NCBI GenBank assembly: GCA_045578625.1
Contig: JAZNKN010000057.1
Coordinates: forward strand, 1 to 64,000
Direction of reading: 5' to 3'
DNA length: 64,000 nucleotides
DNA from: RGIG3009 sp045578625
Lineage (GTDB): Bacteria > Bacillota > Clostridia > Oscillospirales > Acutalibacteraceae
Part shown: positions 10,247 through 17,368 of the stretch, piece after piece
How positions within the stretch are numbered: the first letter of the stretch is position 1
Layout: each line of letters starts with the position of its first letter
The notes under the pieces: model-generated
Told to the model about the DNA's origin: nothing
The model's database searches: none
The model's input: only the letters and a program-made list of their open reading frames with translations
Position numbers and translations under genes: made by a program

Positions 10247-10810
10247 GTGAAAAAGATCATTTCTCTGGCTGCCGCGTGCTTGCTGCTCGTCGGTATGATG
10301 GCGTTTGCCGGCTTCTCGGCTTCCGCTGCCACTCCCAAAGAGGAGATCGTTGCTGCTGTTAAGGCGAATATGCCTGACAAGTATGAGGCTCAGTACATCC
10401 CCACGCTGGAGAACGTCTTGAGCCAGATCGACGTCACCGCTGAGCAGGCGGAGGAGGTCATCGGCTATGTTGAGGCTGCCAAGGCTGCTATCGAGTCCGA
10501 TAAGGGCGGCTCTCTGTCTGACTATTCTCAGGCGGAAATCCGCGCTGTTCTGGACAATTTCGACAAGGCTTGCACCGCTCTGGGTCTGACCTACGAGATC
10601 GTGGATGCCGAGAATCCGGCCCACAAGGCCGATGTCGAGTGCATCATCTATCTTGAGGACGGCACCAAGATCGGTTCCGTTGATGGTGACGGCGTGAAGA
10701 AGACCGACGTGGCGGAGACCAACACTATGCTGATGGTCCTGTTCGGTGCGTTCGTCGCTGTGACTGCCGGCGCTGCTGTGTACGGCAAGAAGCTGGTCGC
10801 TTCCCGCTGA
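10247..10810 (+). CDS. Secreted cell-surface protein with sortase-type C-terminal signal
   Basis: A small exported protein (187 residues) that I cannot assign to a named family. The N-terminus is a clear signal peptide (MKKIISLAAACLLLVG, then FSASAA with likely cleavage). The mature part is helical, acidic and ends in a cell-wall sorting layout: VAETN at residues 155-159, a hydrophobic stretch, then GKKLVASR. VAETN resembles an LPXTG-type pentapeptide but is non-canonical. The next gene encodes a sortase, which supports the idea that this is its substrate (inference). GTG 10247 was chosen because AAGGAG lies 10 bases upstream; an in-frame ATG at 10226 lacks a ribosome site. Alanine and glycine codons favour GCT and GGT, unlike most neighbours, suggesting high expression. 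Confidence 0.75.
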   Translation: MKKIISLAAACLLLVGMMAFAGFSASAATPKEEIVAAVKANMPDKYEAQYIPTLENVLSQIDVTAEQAEEVIGYVEAAKAAIESDKGGSLSDYSQAEIRAVLDNFDKACTALGLTYEIVDAENPAHKADVECIIYLEDGTKIGSVDGDGVKKTDVAETNTMLMVLFGAFVAVTAGAAVYGKKLVASR

Positions 10811-10820
10811 TCGTCGAAAT

Positions 10821-11510
10821 ATGATGAAACGTGTCTTTACGGCACTGAGAAAAAGCCCTTTCTACAAGGGCTTTTTCTTGTTATTGCCCTATGTTTTATG
10901 CGTAGCCATTGTGTTCAGCGGTGTCATACTACTGTATCGCGAGGTCATTGCGCCATCGCCGTATTTCCGCACGCTGTTCACGGGGAACATGAGCAGCACG
11001 AGCACGGATAACAGCGGCGATACCGAGCCGGTCACCAGACCGGAGGACGTGGAACCGGACCCGGGTCATATCCCTGTCATCCCTTTCGAAAGTCAGTGGG
11101 CTACGCTCACGGTGGACGGTTGGGAGGAGACCGAGATCCCCGTCTTTTTCGGTGACAGTACGGCGATCCTGAAACAGGGTGCCGGTATGTGGTTTAATTC
11201 GCGCTTTTGCGGGCAGGGCGGCAAGACGGTTCTCTCCGCTCACGTGACTCGCCATTTTTACGAGATCGAGGACACCGAGGTCGGCACGCTCATCACGATG
11301 GATACCGTGTACGGTAAGTATGTGTATCAGGTCTCGGAGATCAAGGTGTTCAACTATCGAGATAATTCGCTCATCAAGCAAGATGACAGTAAAAACACCT
11401 TGGTTATGTACACCTGCTATCCCCGTGAGAACGGCTATCGTACTAAGACGGAGCGTATCGCCTTGATCTGCACGATGGTCAGCGGAAAGGAGTGGGCGAC
11501 CTATGGCTAA
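10821..11510 (+). CDS. Sortase (class D-like cysteine transpeptidase)
   Basis: A 229-residue membrane-anchored sortase. After a basic start, residues 17-39 form one transmembrane helix, a Ser/Thr/Asp-rich linker follows, and the catalytic domain begins near residue 85. The catalytic triad is visible: His141 in LSAHVTRHF, Cys199 in VMYTCYP, and Arg212 in TKTER. The TCYP context is closest to class D sortases by eye. No good Shine-Dalgarno precedes ATG 10821 or 10824, so translation probably depends on coupling to the upstream gene 10 bases away. A perfect terminator hairpin lies within codons 10-19. The gene ends overlapping the next start by 8 bases. Confidence 0.9.
   Translation: MMKRVFTALRKSPFYKGFFLLLPYVLCVAIVFSGVILLYREVIAPSPYFRTLFTGNMSSTSTDNSGDTEPVTRPEDVEPDPGHIPVIPFESQWATLTVDGWEETEIPVFFGDSTAILKQGAGMWFNSRFCGQGGKTVLSAHVTRHFYEIEDTEVGTLITMDTVYGKYVYQVSEIKVFNYRDNSLIKQDDSKNTLVMYTCYPRENGYRTKTERIALICTMVSGKEWATYG
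10850..10880 (+). terminator. Intrinsic terminator embedded in the sortase coding sequence
   Basis: A perfect 11-bp inverted repeat, AAAAAGCCCTT (10850-10860) and AAGGGCTTTTT (10866-10876), with a 5-base loop and a T-rich tail TTTTTCTTG. It lies 40 bases after the upstream secreted-protein stop codon and inside sortase codons 10-19, so it should limit transcription of the sortase relative to its neighbour. Confidence 0.7.
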
Positions 11511-13110
11511 ACGTGTACTGCTTTCCGTTTCCCGCTCGGTGCTGTTTGTGCTGCTGATGCTGTCGTTCACCATCACACTGCTGCTGTTCTGTCTGCTGCA
11601 TATCGTACTGTCCGATACGGTGTACCGTAGTATGCCGGAGGACGAGACGTTCGTTTCCGAGATGACCGAAATCGTACTCAAGGACCTGGAAGACGACGTG
11701 TGTGAGTTCTACGGCTTCCCGTATGAAGTCCTCCGCACCGCCGTCACCCCCGAATGGGTAAAGGAGTTGTCCCGACAGTATACCGGGTCGCTGTATGCGG
11801 CCACGGTGGGTGGTGGTGAGGTTGCCGCACCGCCGATAGATTCCGACGCGTATTATCGGGTCATTTTAGACTTCTTCAACGATCTACCCGCCGAGGAGCG
11901 GATGGAGAACCCCGAAGAGGAAGCAAGGCTGCTTGCCGAGGAATGCGCGGCAAGCACGGCGCAGGTGCTGCAAAGCGGTCTGGTGGAGCGCGTCATTCCG
12001 CCCGCGCACCGCTACATATACGGCAATGCCACCGTCAAATTTGCGGCGGGGCTGTTCTTCCCGATGGTAGGTGTCACGGCACTGCTGTCGCTGCTCAGCC
12101 TGCTGTGGTTCGGCAGCACGTGGCGTCAGCGTCTGTATGCCACGGCGGGATCGCTGTTCCTGGGTAGTACGCTGCTTGCCGTGCCGCTGTGGTTGATTCG
12201 GCGGTATGATCTGGCAGGCAATCTGGCGATCGGTGCGAAAACGCCGCTCAAGCTGTACGTGGACGGTATTCTGAACGGTCTGGTCGAGCGTATGACCACC
12301 GTGGCCGTTTGGGTGTTTGCGGTGTGTGCCGCGTTGTTGCTTGTTTCTGTGGTGGCGGCCGTGTGGCCGTCCGAGAAGTCTAAGGGAAAAACCCCCATGA
12401 AGATCCTTTGCATCGGCAATAGCTTTTCACAGGATGCCACCCGCTATCTGGAGGGTATGGCAGGAGGCGAGTTGTATGTCCGCAACTGCTATATCGGCGG
12501 CTGCAGTCTGCAACGGCACTGCGATAATATTGAGGCGGACGCCGCGACGTACGATTACGAGAAAGAGGGCGTTGCCATCGAGCCGCAGGTCGCTTTGTCG
12601 GATGCGCTCACCCGCGAATCGTGGGATTGGGTGACGGTACAGCAGGTCAGCCACCAGTCCGGCAAGCCGGAATCGTATGAGCCGTGCCTGACCCAGTTGC
12701 TCGCCTACATCCGCGAGAAATGCCCGGGGGCGAAGATCGCGCTCCATCGTACGTGGGCGTACGAGACCGGCTCGGAGCATCCCGGCTTTGTGAATTACGA
12801 CAACGACCGCGACGTGATGTTTGATGCCATTTTGGAGGCTACCGAGCAGGCGGCTGCGGCGCACGACCTGCCCATCATTCGCGCCGGTGACGCGGTGCAG
12901 GAAGCCGGCAAACTGCCGGCGTTCGATGCTGCGGTGGGCGGTCAGTCGCTATATCGCGATATGTTCCACATGCACCTGATATATGGTCGCTATCTGGTGG
13001 CACTGCGCTGGTATACGTTCTTTACCGGCAAGAGTGCCAAGACGGTGACCTTGGTTCCGGACGGTGCCGATGAAGCATTGCTGGACAAGCTCAAAGAGAT
13101 CGCAGGGTAA
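11503..13110 (+). CDS. Membrane protein fused to a C-terminal SGNH/DUF4886 hydrolase domain
   Basis: A 535-residue two-part protein. Residues 1-298 carry an N-terminal helix, an extracytoplasmic-looking acidic region and three more hydrophobic helices (about 180-290). I do not recognise this part. Residues 299-535 match the DUF4886 branch of SGNH hydrolases: block I reads IGNSFSQDA, and a late DMFHMHLIYG carries the Asp/His expected of block V. Substrates of this branch are usually acyl or acetyl groups on glycans, but none can be named here. An internal ATG at 12397 with AAGGGA about 10 bases upstream could start the hydrolase separately; the frame is nevertheless uninterrupted. ATG 11503 has GGAAAGGAG upstream and overlaps the sortase end by 8 bases. 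Confidence 0.7.
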   Translation: MAKRVLLSVSRSVLFVLLMLSFTITLLLFCLLHIVLSDTVYRSMPEDETFVSEMTEIVLKDLEDDVCEFYGFPYEVLRTAVTPEWVKELSRQYTGSLYAATVGGGEVAAPPIDSDAYYRVILDFFNDLPAEERMENPEEEARLLAEECAASTAQVLQSGLVERVIPPAHRYIYGNATVKFAAGLFFPMVGVTALLSLLSLLWFGSTWRQRLYATAGSLFLGSTLLAVPLWLIRRYDLAGNLAIGAKTPLKLYVDGILNGLVERMTTVAVWVFAVCAALLLVSVVAAVWPSEKSKGKTPMKILCIGNSFSQDATRYLEGMAGGELYVRNCYIGGCSLQRHCDNIEADAATYDYEKEGVAIEPQVALSDALTRESWDWVTVQQVSHQSGKPESYEPCLTQLLAYIREKCPGAKIALHRTWAYETGSEHPGFVNYDNDRDVMFDAILEATEQAAAAHDLPIIRAGDAVQEAGKLPAFDAAVGGQSLYRDMFHMHLIYGRYLVALRWYTFFTGKSAKTVTLVPDGADEALLDKLKEIAG

Positions 13111-13115
13111 AACAC

Positions 13116-13157
13116 AAGAGAGGACTTGCCACGGCCGTGGCAATTCCTCTCTTTTTT
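13116..13157. terminator. Bidirectional terminator after the sortase operon
   Basis: AAGAGAGGA pairs with TCCTCTCTT, with an inner TGCCACGG/CCGTGGCA stem, followed by TTTTTT on the plus strand. It separates the sortase operon from the convergent DUF1294 gene. Confidence 0.8.
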
Positions 13158-13413
13158 ATGCCAGTATGTAGTACAGCGTGATGTGCAACGCGATGATCGC
13201 GGGCAACCCCAGCATAAAGCGTTTGTGCTTGGTCTTGTGGCGGAGCAGCAGCATCGTCAGGTACATTGCCAACGAGCCGCCGAGCAGCGCCAGAATGAAA
13301 AATAACTGTTCCGGTACGCGTCGCCGCCGACCGCCGGCAATGCACTTGTCGTACACGGTCAGCAGAACCGACAGACCGTAGACGACCAACAAAGCAATTT
13401 CCAAGGGCTTCAT
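13156..13413 (-). CDS. DUF1294 family small membrane protein
   Basis: An 85-residue protein of the DUF1294 family. Three hydrophobic helices are visible. The family signature is intact: YDK near the end of helix 1, RRRRVPEQ before helix 2, LLGGSLAM within helix 2, and RHKTKHKRF before helix 3. No biochemical role is established for this family. GAGGT precedes the ATG by 5 bases. The gene stands alone between a shared terminator and the alkyltransferase-like gene upstream. Confidence 0.88.
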   Translation of the reverse strand: MKPLEIALLVVYGLSVLLTVYDKCIAGGRRRRVPEQLFFILALLGGSLAMYLTMLLLRHKTKHKRFMLGLPAIIALHITLYYILA

Positions 13414-13507
13414 ATACTACCTCACTCTTGTTTCCGTATTGTTGTTACAGATGATGTGTGTTTTGCGTCCGTGAGCCCGCAAAGCTGACCGCGGCTCGCG
13501 AAACGTC

Positions 13508-13825
13508 TTAGTTTTTTGCAAAAATACCGTACACCGACAGGTCGATGCGGCCGTTCTCGTCAAACACGATGCCCTCGGCCTCCAGCATGGCTCGCTGCAT
13601 ACCCTCACCGCCGAAAGCGAAGCCGGGTGCGGGCTCGCCGAAACGGTTGACGACCCGATGGCAGGGGATGACTCCCGGCTGCGGGTTGACGTGCAGCGCA
13701 TACCCGACCACGCGCGCCCACCGCGGATTGCCCGCGAGCATGGCGACCATACCGTACGTGGCGACCCGCCCTGCCGGAATGGTGCGGACGACCTCATAAA
13801 TGCGCTCAAATACCGACCCGCTCAT
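13508..13825 (-). CDS. MGMT-family protein (O6-alkylguanine-DNA alkyltransferase-like)
   Basis: A 105-residue, single-domain member of the methylguanine methyltransferase family. It has the DNA-binding helix-turn-helix region (IPAGRVATYGMVA), the arginine-finger region RWARVVGYAL and the active-site motif IPCHRVV. The catalytic Cys is kept, so this is not an Atl protein, where Trp replaces it; but it lacks the N-terminal domain of Ada/Ogt enzymes. It may repair alkylated guanine directly or flag lesions for excision. The start at 13825 was preferred because GAAAGGG lies about 9 bases upstream; a GTG at 13843 is an alternative. Confidence 0.85.
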   Translation of the reverse strand: MSGSVFERIYEVVRTIPAGRVATYGMVAMLAGNPRWARVVGYALHVNPQPGVIPCHRVVNRFGEPAPGFAFGGEGMQRAMLEAEGIVFDENGRIDLSVYGIFAKN

Positions 13826-13878
13826 CGAAACACGCCCTTTCACCTTTAGTATACCATAAATTGTTGCTGTTTTTCAAT

Positions 13879-14204
13879 GGTATATCGCTCGCGCTGATAT
13901 ACAGCGATATACCATCCGTTCCGCAAGGAACGCATCACTCAAAAAAGTCTCTTTTGTCCGGCAGACAAATCAGGTCTTAGAAGAATTAAAATGAAATATC
14001 CTTCGGATGTGAAATAACGACCTGTGGTCATTGTGAAATATTCGGTGTTCCACCGAATGTGAAATAAAATAAATCCACCCACGCCCGCAGGCACTTCACT
14101 TGCCGAAGGCATACTTCACGCACCGAAGGTGTGCTTATCGTGCCGCAAGGCACACTTAGTTGAAAAGAACCCACATTTGTCTACGACAAATGTGGGTTCT
14201 TTTC
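13879..14204. repeat. Palindromic repeat array, copy A (next to tRNA-Gly)
   Basis: Non-coding stretch of consecutive short hairpins. It holds GGTATATCGC..GCGATATACC (13879-13913), CGTTCCGCAAGGAACG (13917-13932), then a segment 13931-13969 shared with copy B. From 13992 come hairpins with 3-7-base loops (ATCC/GGAT, GACC/GGTC, ATTCGGTG/CACCGAAT) separated by the spacer GTGAAATA. A central unpaired stretch follows, then three more hairpins separated by ATACTTCAC-like spacers (the reverse complement). About 100 bases at 13992-14093 match copy B at 58463-58564 with few changes. The last element, 14162-14204, is a perfect 20-bp stem abutting the tRNA CCA end. Confidence 0.8.
14162..14204 (-). terminator. 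tRNA-Gly terminator hairpin
   Basis: Perfect 20-bp arms (14162-14181 and 14185-14204) with a 3-base loop lie immediately 3' of the tRNA CCA. The 3' arm ends TTCTTTTC on the minus strand, as in an intrinsic terminator. Confidence 0.75.
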
Positions 14205-14278
14205 TGGAGCGAGAGACGGGAATCGAACCCGCACGGTCAGCTTGGGAAGCTGAAGTTCTACCACTAAACTACTCCCGC
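14205..14278 (-). tRNA. tRNA-Gly (anticodon CCC)
   Basis: A 74-nt tRNA with encoded CCA. The acceptor GCGGGAG pairs with CTCTCGC (one G-T pair). The anticodon arm TCAGC/GCTGA encloses the loop TTCCCAA, giving anticodon CCC for the glycine codon GGG. The T arm CGGG-TTCGATT-CCCG is canonical. Bases 14279-14353 upstream hold no gene. Confidence 0.95.
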
Positions 14279-14353
14279 ATCTGGTAACAGTGGTATCATA
14301 CCACACTCACTTTTCAAAATCAAGAGCCTTTTTTGTCGCTTCCCGCCGCAAAA

Positions 14354-14380
14354 AGCAGGCAGCCGATACGGCTGCCTGCT
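14354..14380. repeat. Hairpin repeat, left copy flanking the HTH/SLOG island
   Basis: AGCAGGCAGCC-GATAC-GGCTGCCTGCT, followed on the minus strand by TTTTT, so it can terminate the minus-strand HTH gene. The first 26 bases are identical, in the same orientation, to 15141-15166 on the other side of the island. Confidence 0.75.
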
Positions 14381-14388
14381 ACTGAAAT

Positions 14389-14592
14389 TTAATCCTCGGT
14401 TATTTCAAACAGTTCATTGGGGTTGCAATGCAAAAGCAGACAGATGGTCTCAATATTCTCATAGCGAATGGATTTTGTGCGGTTATTTACCATGTTATTA
14501 AAGTTTTGATAACTCATTCCCAACTGCTTGTATAACCAATATTTACTTTTCCCCTCACGTTCCAACAGCTCCAACACACGTAATTTAATCAT
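14389..14592 (-). CDS. Small Xre/Cro-type HTH regulator
   Basis: A 67-residue single-domain helix-turn-helix protein of the Xre/Cro family (YozG-like length). The recognition region reads YWLYKQLGMSYQNFNNMVNN, and the end YENIETICLLLHCNPNELFE is typical of the fourth and fifth helices. ATG 14592 was chosen because GGAGAG lies 8 bases upstream; an in-frame ATG 15 bases further up overlaps that ribosome site. It is AT-rich compared with the surrounding genes and is divergent from a SLOG-domain gene, with both bracketed by the same hairpin repeat. It may regulate that neighbour (inference). Confidence 0.85.
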   Translation of the reverse strand: MIKLRVLELLEREGKSKYWLYKQLGMSYQNFNNMVNNRTKSIRYENIETICLLLHCNPNELFEITED

Positions 14593-14647
14593 AAGATATC
14601 TCTCCATTAGTTATTGTTTTTATATGGATGATATCCTATTCTTGGGC

Positions 14648-14676
14648 TTTACATATAGACTAATACATTATATAAT
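14648..14676 (+). promoter_or_regulatory. Promoter of the SLOG-domain gene
   Basis: TTTACA (14648-14653), 17-nt spacer, TATAAT (14671-14676). It lies between the divergent HTH and SLOG genes, so a repressor binding here could control both. Confidence 0.7.
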
Positions 14677-14704
14677 GAATAAATACACTATGGAGGGGGA
14701 GCAT

Positions 14705-15139
14705 ATGGAGCAGAAAACGTGTTGTTTTGCCGGACATCGTCGGTTACCGATAGAGGAGATTCCATATATCAAGGAGAGGCTAAAGCAAGAAATCGAAGCG
14801 ATGGTTTTATTGGGGGTGACGATCTTTCTTTCGGGAGGTGCTGCGGGATTTGATATGCTGGCAGCAGAAGTTGTAAATTCGCTTAAGCAAACCTATCCGC
14901 AGCTCCGCTTGATCTTTGTGCTTCCTTATGAGAAAGCCGAGACTAAAATACATGGCTTTCAAGCGGATGGGGATGTGGTTCTTTCGGTGAACTATTACCG
15001 TGGTTGCATGCATACTCGCAACCGATTTATGGTTGATCATTCGGCGTGGTGTATTGCCTATTTAAGAGCCGATTCGGGCGGTACAAAATATACGGTAGAT
15101 CTGGCAAAAAAGAAAGGAATAAAACTGATACAAATATGA
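14705..15139 (+). CDS. SLOG-superfamily protein (DUF1273/YpsA-like)
   Basis: A 144-residue Rossmann-like protein of the DUF1273/SLOG group. It opens with CCFAGHRRLP, has the glycine-rich nucleotide-binding turn SGGAAGFDMLAAE, and ends with GGTKYTVDLAKKKGI. SLOG domains bind nucleotide-derived ligands, and some act in signalling or phage defence, but the function here is unknown. ATG 14705 follows GGAGGGGGAGC, whereas the upstream frame extension has no ribosome site. Base composition is AT-rich like its divergent HTH partner, which suggests acquisition next to tRNA-Gly. Confidence 0.82.
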   Translation: MEQKTCCFAGHRRLPIEEIPYIKERLKQEIEAMVLLGVTIFLSGGAAGFDMLAAEVVNSLKQTYPQLRLIFVLPYEKAETKIHGFQADGDVVLSVNYYRGCMHTRNRFMVDHSAWCIAYLRADSGGTKYTVDLAKKKGIKLIQI

Positions 15140-15140
15140 A

Positions 15141-15166
15141 AGCAGGCAGCCGATACGGCTGCCTGC
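15141..15166. repeat. Hairpin repeat, right copy flanking the HTH/SLOG island
   Basis: Identical over 26 bases to the left copy, in the same orientation. It starts one base after the SLOG stop codon and lies between two convergent genes, so it probably terminates both. Confidence 0.75.
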
Positions 15167-15186
15167 CTTTGTGTGTAACGGAAATC

Positions 15187-16764
15187 TTATTCCGCGACCT
15201 CGTCCTTTTCCTTGGACAGGATCTGGTTGATGATGATGCCCAGGATCAGCGCGGTAGCGATCGAGGTGATCGTGACCTTGCCGAAGGTGAGGGACAGACC
15301 GCCGACACCGGCGATCAGGATGGCTGAAGCGGTGAACAGGTTGCGGTTCTTGTTCAGATCGACCTGCTGCAGCATCTTCAGACCGGAGACGGCGATGAAG
15401 CCGTACAGCGCCATGCACACGCCGCCCATAACGCAGGAGGGAATGGAGTTGACGAACGCAACAAAGGGCGACAGGAAGGAGATCAGGATCGCACCGATCG
15501 CGGCAAATGCGATGGTGACGACCGAGGCGTTGCGGGTGATGGCCACGCAAGCGACCGATTCACCGTAGGTGGTGTTGGGGCAGCCGCCGAAGAACGCGCC
15601 CACCATCGAGCCGACACCGTCACCCAGCAGGGTGCGGGACAGGCCGGGATCCTCAAGCAGATCCTTGCCGATGATGGAGGAGATGTTCTTGTGGTCAGCC
15701 ACGTGCTCCGCAAACACAACGAACGCGACCGGCAGATACGCCACGGCAATGGTGCCGACGTATTCCCAGTTCCACTCCTTCAAGCCGCCGATCGCGGTCA
15801 GGAAGGTAAAGGACGGCATATCGATGAAGGAAGAAAGCTTCACGCCGTCAGCAAACAGAGCAGTGAAGGGGGAATAATCGATGATTACCAAAGCTGCATT
15901 GCCGGTCAGATTGCCGATGATCGCAAAGATCGAAGCGGCAGCATAGCCGGACAGGATGCCGATGATGAAAGGAATTAACTTTGCGAACTTCTTGCCGTAG
16001 GTAGAGCAGATCGTGGTGACGGCGAGTGTGATCAAACCGCAGATCAGTGCAACATATACCGAACCGTGATTGGCGGAAAGCGATTTTGTGCCATCCTCAT
16101 TGACGGTAACGGAAATGTCAGAGCGGATTTTTTCGGCAGGGATCGGCTTGGTCAGATCAACACCTTTTTCAACGACCAGATAGGTGCTTTCGCTGTTCTT
16201 AGTGGTCAAGTCGTAGGAGCCGTTATCCTCGTCGACAACATAATCCACCGAGTCGATAGCAACGACCTGAAAATCATTCACATCATAGGCGGTGACCTTG
16301 TTGGTTTTCTGCAGATCGCCAATGGCGTTACCTGCCAGCGACAGACCGATGATGGCAACCGTGGGGCCGATAACGACAGCGGGCATCAGCTTGTTGAGCC
16401 AGCCCACGCCGACCGTCTTGACCAGGATGGCGATGACCACGTACACCAGACCGGCGAAGATGGCACCGATGATCAGGCCTAGATGGCCGAGGCTCATGGA
16501 GACACCGCCGGCGAACGCCGCGGCCATCGAGCCGAGAAATGCGAAGGACGAGCCGAGGAACACGGGGCTGCGGAACTTGGTGAACAGCTGGTACACGAAG
16601 GTACCGCAACCGGCACCGAACAGCGCCGCGGCAGGTTCCATACCGTTGCCGATGATGACCGGCACGACCAGCGTGGCCGCCATGATCGCCAGCAGCTGCT
16701 GGATGGCAAACACGATAGTCTGCCCGAACTTGGGTTTGTCTTTGACGTCATAGATCAGGTTCAT
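15187..16764 (-). CDS. uraA: Uracil permease, NCS2 (UraA/PyrP) family
   Basis: A 525-residue proton-coupled uracil transporter of the nucleobase-ascorbate (NCS2) family. Conserved blocks include FLGSSFAFLGSMAAAF and FAEHVADHKN. The Gly-rich signature GDGVGSMVGAFFGGCPNTTY matches uracil permeases. Residues about 153-238 form a hydrophilic insertion between membrane segments, making it roughly 95 residues longer than E. coli UraA. It follows pyrR by 47 bases on the same strand, so it should share the PyrR attenuator. GGAGG precedes its ATG. Confidence 0.93.
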   Translation of the reverse strand: MNLIYDVKDKPKFGQTIVFAIQQLLAIMAATLVVPVIIGNGMEPAAALFGAGCGTFVYQLFTKFRSPVFLGSSFAFLGSMAAAFAGGVSMSLGHLGLIIGAIFAGLVYVVIAILVKTVGVGWLNKLMPAVVIGPTVAIIGLSLAGNAIGDLQKTNKVTAYDVNDFQVVAIDSVDYVVDEDNGSYDLTTKNSESTYLVVEKGVDLTKPIPAEKIRSDISVTVNEDGTKSLSANHGSVYVALICGLITLAVTTICSTYGKKFAKLIPFIIGILSGYAAASIFAIIGNLTGNAALVIIDYSPFTALFADGVKLSSFIDMPSFTFLTAIGGLKEWNWEYVGTIAVAYLPVAFVVFAEHVADHKNISSIIGKDLLEDPGLSRTLLGDGVGSMVGAFFGGCPNTTYGESVACVAITRNASVVTIAFAAIGAILISFLSPFVAFVNSIPSCVMGGVCMALYGFIAVSGLKMLQQVDLNKNRNLFTASAILIAGVGGLSLTFGKVTITSIATALILGIIINQILSKEKDEVAE

Positions 16765-16811
16765 GCTTTTTCCTCCTACATTAAAACACTTTATGAATGA
16801 AGGCGTACGCC

Positions 16812-17354
16812 TTAATTCCCACTGTACAGAAACACGCCGGTCTCCTCGTCCACCGGCGGCAGTTTCACCGACACCCGCTCGGAATGGGCGGTGGGGATGC
16901 TCTTGCCGACGTAGTCGGCGCGGATGGGCAGCTCGCGGTGGCCGCGGTCAATGAGGATCGCCAACTGAATAGCCCGCGGGCGTCCCAACGTGAAGATCGC
17001 TTCGATGGCGGCGCGCACGGTGCGTCCCGTGAACAGCACGTCGTCCACCAGTACCACCTTTTTGCCTACAATATCAAACGGCAGCACCGGCGGCTCGACG
17101 ACCGGCACGGTTTCCTCGCCGTCCAGATCATCGCGATACAAACGGATATCCAGCTCGCCACAGGGGACCTGTACACCCTCAATACGTTCAATATTCGCCT
17201 GCAGACGGCGCGCCAGCGGCTCACCGCGACGGCGGATCCCCACCAGACACAGATCGCTGACGCCCTTGTTCTTTTCGGTGATCTCGTGCGCCATACGCAT
17301 CAGCGTACGGGTGGTGGTAGCCTCATCCATTAGGACAGCTTTGAGTATCTCCAT
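16812..17354 (-). CDS. pyrR: Bifunctional PyrR: pyr operon attenuation regulator / uracil phosphoribosyltransferase
   Basis: A 180-residue PyrR. The PRPP-binding loop VVLVDDVLFTGRTVRAA is intact, and the family hallmarks LVGIRRRGEPLA and LAILIDRGHRELPIRADYVGK are present. PyrR binds UMP/UTP and nascent pyr mRNA to promote termination, and has uracil phosphoribosyltransferase activity. The start 17354 follows GAGGGAG by 4-6 bases; a longer frame begins inside the leader hairpin. The upstream leader contains mutually exclusive terminator and antiterminator pairings. The downstream gene is uraA, so this is an autoregulated uracil-uptake operon. Confidence 0.95.
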   Translation of the reverse strand: MEILKAVLMDEATTTRTLMRMAHEITEKNKGVSDLCLVGIRRRGEPLARRLQANIERIEGVQVPCGELDIRLYRDDLDGEETVPVVEPPVLPFDIVGKKVVLVDDVLFTGRTVRAAIEAIFTLGRPRAIQLAILIDRGHRELPIRADYVGKSIPTAHSERVSVKLPPVDEETGVFLYSGN

Positions 17355-17368
17355 AATTGCTCCCTCAA

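Noticed and set aside
13931..14204. Possible CRISPR array
   Set aside because: The repeated element is an 8-base spacer between variable hairpins, not direct repeats of 23-37 bases with unique spacers, and no cas genes are present.
14528..14704. N-terminal extension of the SLOG protein
   Set aside because: It overlaps the divergent HTH gene and the mapped promoter; the family starts at the MEQKTCCFAGH methionine with a strong ribosome site.
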